A stretch of DNA of 64,000 nt from Oscillospiraceae bacterium (GTDB lineage Bacteria > Bacillota > Clostridia > Oscillospirales > Ruminococcaceae): positions 32,210-96,209 of the forward strand of contig JAJQIG010000018.1 in the NCBI GenBank assembly GCA_021199335.1, read 5' to 3'. The translations under genes and the position numbers were made by a program. Positions 44,030-50,500 of this stretch are shown one piece after another. The notes below the pieces were generated by a model. The model did not search any database. It had not been told where the DNA came from and saw nothing but the letters and a program-made list of their open reading frames with translations. Each line of letters starts with the position of its first letter. Position 1 is the first letter of the stretch.

Positions 44030-44827
44030 TTGGACGGCAATGTCATAGCCTACGGTGCGTTATCGGAAACGAGCTACGGAGAGCCTGCGGGGCTTTTTGG
44101 AATAAATTGCGGACATAATTGCTATCCATTTATCCCCGGCATAAGCACTAGAAGCTACTTTCCCTACTCCCCGAAGGAAAATGACGAGAAATACAGGCAG
44201 GTGCAAAAGCAACGCCGCATGGAACGTGACATACGCAAAACAAAGCAGGAATGCATGATGCTTAACGAAACGGGCGACAAGGAGGGCTTTGCGGATGCAT
44301 CGATACGGCTTAAAGCGAAGCGTGAGCAGTACGCAAGCTACTGCTCACAGGCAGGGCTTACGGCACGCAGCGACCGCACTCAGGTTTATGGGTTTGATAA
44401 ATCGGTCAGCGCTAAGGCGGTTTGGGCGGAGAGGAAGAATTCTGCGAAGGTGCTTGACAATTCGGGGAATGGTGGTATAATAAAAGAAATTGAAAGTGTT
44501 GGTGCAGCTGATATTGAAGTGAGAAAAAAATACATTGAGCAAAATAAACAAATTTCCAAACAAATCGACACAAGTCAACCCCTCGAAGCTCAAGCACGCA
44601 AGGCTTGTGAATTAAGAAACGCAAACAAGCAAGCTGCACGTGATGCAATGGAAAATCAAGAATTGAGAAAAGCTCTTGATATTTCTGACCCAATTCGTTC
44701 CTTTGATGATATTGTAGAAGATAAGATGAAGCGAAAGGGCTTGACACGTGAAGAGGCTTTCAGTGATATTATAGAAACCTCTTCTAAAACAAGGACGTCT
44801 GTTAATAAGAAATTAGGATTGGAGTGA
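44030..44827 (+). pseudogene. Phage minor capsid protein 2, 5'-truncated, with an extra C-terminal domain
   Basis: The frame is open from 43982 without an ATG; only TTG at 44030 could serve, with no ribosome site, so the gene has lost its 5' part. Residues ETSYGEPAGLFGINCGHNCYPFIPGIS followed by a charged helix RMERDIRKTKQE match the C-terminal region of SPP1 gp7/phage_min_cap2-type head proteins. After LDNSGNGGII (about residue 145) comes a 115-residue Lys/Glu-rich domain (ARKACELRNANKQAARDAM, FDDIVEDKMKRKGLTREEAF) reminiscent of C-terminal domains of polymorphic toxins; that assignment is from memory of similar sequences and is uncertain. Its TGA overlaps the next GTG start. Confidence 0.65.
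44454..44481 (+). promoter_or_regulatory. Promoter-like sequence at the domain junction of the minor capsid gene
   Basis: TTGACA (44454-44459), 16-bp spacer, TATAAT (44476-44481), located where the head-protein part meets the extra C-terminal domain. It could give separate expression of the C-terminal region and the two downstream genes, or be a chance match. Confidence 0.4.
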
Positions 44828-45078
44828 TTAAGTTGTATGAATACAATATTTGCACAAATGCCGACAAAACAATTTTCTTAAAACAGTGTAATGCTCTTGA
44901 AAAACACATACCGAACTTGAGAAAACGGCAACAGCTGATTGATGTAGATGAATCAATAACACAAATTTATATGTTAGAAGATAAAATAATAACCGTACAC
45001 AATAGTTATTATATTGGGGCGGTTTATGTACAATCCGATGTGGATTTGTTACCGTATTTTAACAGCGAGGTGCAATAA
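44824..45078 (+). CDS. Small protein of unknown function, possible immunity partner
   Basis: 84 residues, no recognised family, mixed alpha/beta composition without membrane segments. Its GTG start overlaps the stop of the minor capsid frame; a TTG at 44833 has better spacing from GGAG. If the upstream C-terminal domain is a toxin, this position is where an immunity gene would be expected; there is no sequence evidence beyond position. Confidence 0.6.
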   Translation: MIKLYEYNICTNADKTIFLKQCNALEKHIPNLRKRQQLIDVDESITQIYMLEDKIITVHNSYYIGAVYVQSDVDLLPYFNSEVQ

Positions 45079-45422
45079 TGGATAGTTTAAAAGCTGTTTA
45101 TAAAATACTTAAAGTCCTTGAATCAGCGATGGATTACGAAGAATTTGACAGCGATTTAATATCCCCCGAAACGCTTGGCATTACAAAGGAACGCAGAGAT
45201 AATTTGCTTATCGATATGCAGGAGAAGGGCTATATTAAAGGGCTGAATATAAAAAAATATATACGCGGCGGCGCGGTAATAATTCCGCCGATTAAGCCTG
45301 AAATTACTATAGACGGAATCGATTTTCTTCACAATAACAGCACAATGAAAAAAATTGATGATGCATTACAAGGCTTTATAGGCAGTGCTGTCACTGCATT
45401 CGGCTCTACATTCAAGGGCTGA
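45078..45422 (+). CDS. YjcQ-family protein
   Basis: 114 residues resembling the winged-helix YjcQ family found in Firmicutes phages and mobile elements: KILKVLESAMDYEEFDSDLISPETLGI ... RRDNLLIDMQEKGYIKG ... KPEITIDGIDFLHNNSTMKKI. The ATG overlaps the previous stop (TAATG), and GAGGTG lies upstream. Probably DNA-binding or regulatory; function unknown. Confidence 0.8.
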   Translation: MDSLKAVYKILKVLESAMDYEEFDSDLISPETLGITKERRDNLLIDMQEKGYIKGLNIKKYIRGGAVIIPPIKPEITIDGIDFLHNNSTMKKIDDALQGFIGSAVTAFGSTFKG

Positions 45423-45537
45423 ATTAACTACATACTTTTAAGTGCGTTTATCCGAAAGGATAAGCGCTTTTTATGTAATATGGCACTTTGCATAAAATCA
45501 AGATGATGAATTTGTGCAAAAAATATTCAAAAAGTGA

Positions 45538-45566
45538 TTGACAATACGTTATACGTATGATATAAT
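45538..45566 (+). promoter_or_regulatory. Consensus promoter with palindromic spacer
   Basis: TTGACA (45538-45543), 17-bp spacer, TATAAT (45561-45566). The spacer contains ATACG-TTATA-CGTAT, an inverted repeat suited to a small dimeric repressor. It drives the two small frames that follow. Confidence 0.8.
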
Positions 45567-45623
45567 ATAATCACAGTAAGGAAAGCTTACGAGTAACGGG
45601 GTAAGACGAGAAAGGAGGAAACA

Positions 45624-45746
45624 ATGAGTGAGATGACTTCTAAAGAATTTGATTTACTGATTTCTTTGATTTTATCAATGCTAAGAAACGGCGAAACAGA
45701 AGAAGTAATAAAACTTCTTGAAAACGCAAAAAGCTCCGACAATTAA
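45624..45746 (+). CDS. Small 40-residue protein of unknown function
   Basis: MSEMTSKEFDLLISLILSM followed by a charged helix ending KSSDN. AAAGGAGG 6 nt before the ATG and the consensus promoter 58 bp upstream argue for real translation. The stop codon lies in the loop of a hairpin (GCTCCGAC 45733-45740, GTCGGAGC 45747-45754). Likely helical; no family recognised. Confidence 0.6.
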   Translation: MSEMTSKEFDLLISLILSMLRNGETEEVIKLLENAKSSDN

Positions 45747-45851
45747 GTCGGAGCAAGAAACAACAAAGAACGGGCGGACTTACCGCCGCCCCTCTTTGAA
45801 TTAAATATATCACGTTTTACCCCGTTTGTCAAGAGAAAAGGACGTGATATT

Positions 45852-46031
45852 ATAAGCGAGAACGGTAAAAAAGTCACTCCACAAGAAAAATATGACAAAG
45901 CGTATACAAAAACATATGCGATAAAGGTTGTAAAGACAACGGAAAAAGACGTTTTTGATAAGTTAGAAAGTGTGGAGAATAAATCAGGATATATAAAATC
46001 ACTGATACGCAAAGACATTGGAAGAAAATAA
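45852..46031 (+). pseudogene. Ribbon-helix-helix-like small protein, apparent ATA start
   Basis: 59 codons reading SENGKKVTPQEKYDKAYTKTYAIKVVKTTEKDVFDKLESVENKSGYIKSLIRKDIG in short form; this is the usual pattern of small Firmicutes proteins with an RHH-like C-terminal half. An AAAAGGA sits 9 nt upstream of codon ATA, exactly where ATG would be expected, so the start appears mutated, or a non-standard start is used. A 9-bp inverted repeat (45807-45815 with 45842-45850) surrounds the ribosome site. Same reading frame as the upstream 40-residue protein. Confidence 0.55.
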
Positions 46032-46152
46032 GAAAAAGAACGGCAACGCCGCACCGTAGGAAGTAAAGCGTTACCGTTATTAACGAATCCTGAAAGGATT
46101 ACAACGATATTATAGCACATCCTTTCAGGAAAGTCAAGAAAGGAAAATTATT

Positions 46153-46377
46153 ATGGAAAACACAATTACAATAGGTCAAAGCAATGTAGAGATTAAGGAA
46201 TACGGCGGACAGAGGGTTGTAACGCTCAAGGACGTTGACGATGTACATGGCAGACCAAGCGGAACGGCACGAAGGAATTTCTGCCGCAACAAAAAACGCT
46301 TTATTGAGGGCGAAGATTACTTCAAAATTTGTGCGAACGAATTTCGTACAGACAAAATTTGTGCGAACGAATTATAA
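46153..46377 (+). pseudogene. ORF6N-domain antirepressor, truncated
   Basis: 74 residues that match the N-terminal half of the ORF6N DNA-binding domain of phage antirepressors (VVTLKDVDDVHGRPSGTARRNF, RFIEGEDYF). The frame ends in two near-identical copies of KICANE, created by a 20-bp direct repeat (AAAATTTGTGCGAACGAATT) 10 bp apart, then a stop, so the rest of the protein is lost. AAAGGA precedes the ATG. Confidence 0.7.
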
Positions 46378-46400
46378 TAACACAATTTAATATTGTCAAC

Positions 46401-46434
46401 AAGCGTTTTGTGCAGTCAACTGCACAAAGCGCTT
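46401..46434 (+). terminator. Terminator with TGCAGT-CA-ACTGCA core
   Basis: A stem of about 15 bp (46401-46416 with 46419-46434, one or two mismatches) ends with TTTTTG. Its centre resembles the 14-bp palindrome found twice in the intact prophage. Confidence 0.75.
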
Positions 46435-46519
46435 TTTGTATGCCCGAAACGCACTTACGGCTTAAAACTGCGGGCGGAAAGCAGTCGCACTCAACGACTT
46501 AAAACGGAGGTAATTATTC

Positions 46520-47008
46520 ATGGAAGAAAATCAAACAACACAGGTTACCGAGGAAACCACTAAGGAAACCGCCGAAGCGGCCGAGGCTGTAAGGTCGGAA
46601 ACGGCGGCAGAAAAAAAGGCGGACACTAAAAAGCCGCAGGAGGAAAAGGTTATCCCCCAATCGGAGCTTGACGGCATCATTGAAAAGCGGCTAAAGCGTG
46701 AGCGAGCTGCGAGTGATGAAAAAATGCAAAAGGCAATGCAGGAAATCAACAGTCTTAAATCCCGAAATATATGCTATCGTATTGGGATAAGAGATGATGC
46801 GGTTGATGATGTTATCGTGCTTGCCGAGCGGCTTGTTGACGACAAAACCGACTTAGCGACCGCCATTGCAAGGGTAGCGGAAAAATATCCCGCATTTTCC
46901 AAGTCCGCTTCATCGGCGACCACGGGGGTAAGGACGGAAAACACGCAAAGCAAAAATGATGATGCTTTAAGGGCGGCGTTTGGGCTTAAGCCGCACAACA
47001 AAAATTAA
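46520..47008 (+). CDS. Phage capsid scaffold/assembly protein
   Basis: 162 residues: Glu/Thr/Ala-rich disordered N-terminus (about 1-50), a short coiled coil SELDGIIEKRLKRERAASDEKMQKAMQEI (about 50-78) and a helical region with DDAVDDVIVLAERLV, ending LRAAFGLKPHNKN. This is the usual build of scaffolding (DUF4355/GP20-like) proteins, and the major capsid gene follows 21 bp downstream. GGAGG precedes the ATG. Confidence 0.78.
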   Translation: MEENQTTQVTEETTKETAEAAEAVRSETAAEKKADTKKPQEEKVIPQSELDGIIEKRLKRERAASDEKMQKAMQEINSLKSRNICYRIGIRDDAVDDVIVLAERLVDDKTDLATAIARVAEKYPAFSKSASSATTGVRTENTQSKNDDALRAAFGLKPHNKN

Positions 47009-47029
47009 TTTTAAAGGAGATTGATAATT

Positions 47030-47827
47030 ATGGCAAACACAATTGAGTACGCAAAAAAGTACACCAAAATGCTTGATGAGGTTTATCAGACCTCCGCACT
47101 CACGGGAGTGCTTGAAAGTGATGCATCAATGTCACGCAACGGCGCAAACGCTAACGAGATAGTTATTCCTAAGATTGACATGGACGGGCTTGCCGATTAT
47201 GACCGCGCAAGCGGCTATGTTAACGGTGATGTATCTTTCACATGGGAAACAAAGCAGTTTAATTATGAACGAGGCAGAATGTTTGTAGTTGACAACATGG
47301 ACAATGAGGAAACGCAGAGCCTTGCTTTCGGAAAGCTGGCGGGAGAATTTATCCGCACAAAGGCAGTTCCCGAGCTTGATGCGTTCAGGTTTGCTTATTA
47401 CGCATCGATTAAAGGTGCAAAGACTTCCGAGGAAACGCTTACAGCGGATAACATTGTAGCGGCAATCAGGACGGCGGTTACAAGCATGGACGAAGCGCAG
47501 GTTCCCTCATCGGAACGCTATCTTTTTATCACACCCACGCTTAAGGGAGTGCTTGAGGACATGGACACATACAAATCCAAAGCGGTTTTATCGGCATTCT
47601 CGGAGGTTATTGCTGTACCTCAGAGCCGTTTTTACACTGCTATTAACCTTTTGGACGGCACAACCGAGGGAGAAACGGCAGGCGGTTTTAAAAAGGCTGA
47701 CGGCGGCGCTGACATCAATTTCATGATTATTCACAAGCCCGCAGTTATCCAGTTTACAAAGCACGCATTGCCTAAAATCATATGTGGCGATAGAGGACTC
47801 CGTTTATGCAGCTGTTTTTTTATTTAG
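47030..47827 (+). pseudogene. Phage major capsid protein, C-terminally disrupted
   Basis: The first 250 residues are a typical HK97-like siphophage capsid protein: N-terminal YAKKYTKMLDEVYQTSALTG, the FTWETKQFNYERGRMFVVDNMDNEET segment, FIRTKAVPELDAFRFAYYAS and FMIIHKPAVIQFTKHALPKII. After that the family normally continues for 25-40 residues; here the frame changes to GDRGLRLCSCFFI and stops. The following 140 bp hold no phage gene, so a deletion junction lies near 47780. AAAGGAG precedes the ATG. Confidence 0.82.
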
Positions 47828-47921
47828 GAAATATGAAGCAAGTGGTTGATTTTTGGGGAATGTCGTGTCATATATTTTGCAGAAGGGCGTATTTTTTAAT
47901 CGATGTCAGAAAACAAAGAAA

Positions 47922-47957
47922 ACCGCATAGGTACGTGGGTTAACGTATCTATGCGGT
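47922..47957 (-). terminator. Terminator of the tRNA-Pro gene
   Basis: ACCGCATAG (47922-47930) pairs with CTATGCGGT (47949-47957), with inner TACGT/ACGTA pairing; on the minus strand a T-rich run follows. Confidence 0.8.
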
Positions 47958-47965
47958 CTGTGATA

Positions 47966-48042
47966 TGGTCGAGGTGACGGGACTCGAACCCACGGCCTCT
48001 GCGTCCCGAACGCAGCGCTCTACCAAACTGAGCCACACCTCG
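47966..48042 (-). tRNA. tRNA-Pro, anticodon CGG
   Basis: On the minus strand a complete cloverleaf: acceptor CGAGGTG/CACCTCG, D arm with GGCTCAG..GGTAGAGC, anticodon stem CTGCG/CGCAG around loop TTCGGGA giving anticodon CGG, T arm GTGGG-TTCGAGT-CCC, discriminator A and an encoded CCA (48042 down to 47966, 77 nt). The 3' end faces the capsid-gene remnant, a usual phage integration position. Confidence 0.95.
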
Positions 48043-48214
48043 AAAATATGCTGTCTATCAACAGCAACATATATTATTATACTACAAAAGCCACCGATTG
48101 TAAATAGTTTTTTTTAAAAAAGTGTAAAATATCTGTAATAGAAAAAGATATGGCTGCATATTTTACCGTAATTTTACAAAATAGAATTGGCAAAAAGGAC
48201 GGAGGGAGCAAAAA

Positions 48215-48240
48215 GTGAGGGCAAGAATCCCTGCCCTCAC
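48215..48240 (-). terminator. Terminator after the GH25 lysozyme gene
   Basis: Perfect 9-bp stem GTGAGGGCA/TGCCCTCAC (48215-48223, 48232-48240); on the minus strand it is followed by TTTTTG. The 48043-48214 stretch upstream of tRNA-Pro is AT-rich with no gene seen. Confidence 0.8.
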
Positions 48241-48294
48241 GTCCTGAAATCAGGTTCGATATGTTTTATACGCTGTTCAGCTTTTATTATCAAC

Positions 48295-49647
48295 TTAGAG
48301 ATTGTTTAAACCATATTTTTTTATTCTTGAGGCATAATCTTTGTATGCATAATCAAGGTCAACATCGCCCGAAATACCATTTACTTCTCCCGTTGAGCTG
48401 TATTGCCACATTCCATAATGGTAATCATAGCTGTTTTGGAGCTTTTCGGAATCGCCCCAACAGGCAACCCATATATCATATTTTTCAAGCCTGCTTATCG
48501 TCACATTGTCTTTGAAAAAGTTTGCATAACTGTAAATCATTGCATAATATCCGGCATCTTCAATTTCTTCCATAAATGCGCATATAATATCCGTAACCTG
48601 GCTCTTGGTCATTTTATCATAGAAGGACTCTTCAATATCAAGAACGACAGGATATTCCGGACTGTAATTTTCTATAGTTTTAAGGAAGAATTTTGCCTCC
48701 TGCTTAGCCTCTGCAACGGTGGTTGCATATGTATAATGGTAAAAGCCGTAGGAAATGTCATATTTTTCACAACCTGCAACATTATCCTCAAGCTTAACAT
48801 CAACACTATTACTGCCAAAGGAGCTTCTTATCATTACAAAATCTATTCCTGCATTGCTGACTTTTTTCCAGTTTATGCTGCCCTGCCATTTTGAAACGTC
48901 AATACCGCTGTAAACGCCTGCATAAACGGTAACGCTGCAATATGCTTTGATGCCCGATTCCGATGTGAGAACAATATTGGTTGTACCCTCGCCCACACCT
49001 GTAATTACTCCACTTGAATTTACGGTAGCTACAGACGTATCCTCGGAAGAAAACTTAACCTGCTCGGACACACCCAATGGGTAAAGGATATACTCCACTT
49101 TTGTGGTTTTTCCCTTTCGCAGCATTATATTTAAATCAAGAAGTTCAATTGATTCTACCTTCACATCGGAAGGTAATTCGGAACCATCGCCCTCGGTAAC
49201 ATTTACAACAACATTTGCCTTAACGCCTGATGTGGTTTCCATACGAATTGTAGTCTGACCAATTCCGACACCTGTTACAATGCCGTCGGTTGATACCAAT
49301 GCAATGGACTTATTAAGGGATTTGTAGGTAATTACATCATCTGAATTGCTCGGCTTAAATGAAGTAACGATTTGGAAAGTTTGACCAAGGCTTATTGTTT
49401 TAACACTGCCCGATTTAATTTTAATTTTTTTGGCAGGAATCGTAACAACATGGTCATCGTTAAAAGCTCCCGCAACGGCCTGAGAATCATTTTCCTCAAC
49501 CGTAACATCGGATTCATCTGTTTCGGAAATCATATCGTCCTCGGGAAAATTCTCATCTGCGAACACGGTATAGGAACACATTCCGACAGACATTACAAGC
49601 GCAGTCAAAAGAGATAACGCTTTTGGCAAAATAACTTTTCCTTTCAT
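48295..49647 (-). CDS. Secreted GH25 lysozyme with bacterial Ig-like (Big2) repeats
   Basis: 450 residues. Signal peptide (about 1-30, ending VFA), acidic linker, two Big2 domains (about 75-150 and 165-240; VTGVGIGQTTIRMETTSG and ITGVGEGTTNIVLTSESG), then a GH25 muramidase from about residue 245 starting YSGIDVSKWQGSINWKKV. Catalytic residues are visible in GIDVS (Asp) and VLDIEE (Asp/Glu), and WVACWG/GMWQYSS complete the fold. Signal peptide and adhesion-type repeats argue for a host cell-wall hydrolase rather than a phage endolysin. Confidence 0.92.
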   Translation of the reverse strand: MKGKVILPKALSLLTALVMSVGMCSYTVFADENFPEDDMISETDESDVTVEENDSQAVAGAFNDDHVVTIPAKKIKIKSGSVKTISLGQTFQIVTSFKPSNSDDVITYKSLNKSIALVSTDGIVTGVGIGQTTIRMETTSGVKANVVVNVTEGDGSELPSDVKVESIELLDLNIMLRKGKTTKVEYILYPLGVSEQVKFSSEDTSVATVNSSGVITGVGEGTTNIVLTSESGIKAYCSVTVYAGVYSGIDVSKWQGSINWKKVSNAGIDFVMIRSSFGSNSVDVKLEDNVAGCEKYDISYGFYHYTYATTVAEAKQEAKFFLKTIENYSPEYPVVLDIEESFYDKMTKSQVTDIICAFMEEIEDAGYYAMIYSYANFFKDNVTISRLEKYDIWVACWGDSEKLQNSYDYHYGMWQYSSTGEVNGISGDVDLDYAYKDYASRIKKYGLNNL

Positions 49648-49848
49648 TTCAGCCCTCCATTGTAAAACGAGTAAATATTACATAAACGAACAAATCTATA
49701 TAATATTTTACCGCAATAAATACCTTTTGTCAATAAATATCACAAAAAAAGCATCAAATGTAAAAAATTAACCTAATTGTAATTAAATGCATATAATAAA
49801 ACGGACGTAAAAAATGAAGTAAAAAATAATACTGCGAAAGGAGTTATT

Positions 49849-50030
49849 ATGTACAATAATAGTATGAAATAAGCAAGTTCCCAGCTGAAACGCCGCTTGC
49901 AATGTGCTATGTTCCGTTTCAGAGCTTCGGGGAAACCTATGCCGAAAATACGGCACTGGAAGTGGGAACCGTTTTCCCCGACCTTGATTTTCCATTTGAG
50001 GGCAGAGAGGTGAGTGATGACAATGACTGA
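49849..50030 (+). pseudogene. cotJA: Spore coat protein CotJA with 1-nt frameshift near its start
   Basis: ATG at 49849 with AAAGGAG reads MYNNSMK then TAA. One base out of phase the frame continues ISKFPAETPLAMCYVPFQSFGETY and GTVFPDLDFPFEGRE to TGA at 50028-50030, a good match to CotJA. A single missing base in the short A-run at 49867-49869 would restore the gene, so this is either a real mutation or an assembly error. A TATAAT/CATATAAT -10-like box lies at 49790-49797; whether it is used by a vegetative or mother-cell sigma factor is unclear. Confidence 0.75.
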
Positions 50031-50280
50031 CAGCGGAAAAAATCTTCTCAGGGCAATCCAGATGTATGATTTTTATCTGGTTGATCTGAATTTGTACCTC
50101 GACACTCACCCAAACGACAGAAGAGCCTTGGCCAAATTCAATGAATACAGAGAAAAACGGCAGATGGCGCACGAAGCATATCTGGAGAAATGCGGCCCGC
50201 TCACTGCGGTTCAAAACAGTTCGGATGAACATTTTGATTGGGTCGATGATCCATGGCCTTGGGAAAGGAGCGCAAACTGA
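50017..50280 (+). CDS. cotJB: Spore coat protein CotJB
   Basis: About 87 residues, matching CotJB along its length: LLRAIQMYDFYLVDLNLYLDTHPNDRRALAKFNEYREKR and the terminal DWVDDPWPWE. Inner spore-coat component encoded between cotJA and cotJC. The start (ATG 50017 or GTG 50014) overlaps the cotJA end, with GAGAGG just upstream; the stop overlaps the cotJC start. Confidence 0.9.
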   Translation: MTMTDSGKNLLRAIQMYDFYLVDLNLYLDTHPNDRRALAKFNEYREKRQMAHEAYLEKCGPLTAVQNSSDEHFDWVDDPWPWERSAN

Positions 50281-50492
50281 TGTGGACCTATGACAAACGA
50301 TTGGAATTTCCGGTAAATATAAAAAATCCTAACCCAAAGCTGGCTCAGCTAATTATCTCTCAGCTTGGAGGTCCTGACGGAGAGCTTAATGCAGCGCTTC
50401 GATATTTATCCCAAAGGTATGCTATGCCTTATGATAAGGTAAAAGGCTTATTGACAGATATTGGAACTGAGGAAATCGCCCAAAGACCCTAG
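50280..50492 (+). pseudogene. cotJC: CotJC manganese-catalase-like coat protein, N-terminal 66 codons, interrupted by prophage
   Basis: MWTYDKRLEFPVNIKNPNP, LGGPDGELNAALRYLSQRY and LLTDIGTEEIA follow CotJC closely. In Mn-catalases this segment ends in an ExxH metal-ligand motif (GTEE-x-x-H). Here the sequence is EEIAQRP-stop: the His codon and the remaining ~125 residues are replaced by element DNA. AAAGGAG lies 9 nt upstream of the ATG. The 3' part of the gene should lie beyond the right edge of the window, at the other end of the element. Confidence 0.88.
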
Positions 50493-50500
50493 AAACAAAA
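50475..50500. other. Left attachment site (attL) of the prophage inside cotJC
   Basis: CotJC homology stops within GAAATCGCCCA (about 50472-50482), and the recombinase stop codon is at 50501-50503. Large serine recombinases cross over at a 2-bp core, so the core is expected within this interval; the exact bases cannot be fixed without attR or an empty site. Confidence 0.7.

Noticed and set aside
45743..46120. Minus-strand frame of 125 codons in the prophage remnant
   Set aside because: Antisense to the RHH-like frame, Phe/Ser-rich, no ribosome site; the plus strand has the better coding signals.
47940..47970. Duplicated tRNA-Pro 3' end as attachment repeat of the decayed prophage
   Set aside because: I looked for a second copy of the tRNA 3' segment near 43.0-43.5 kb and saw none, so no att repeat is annotated.
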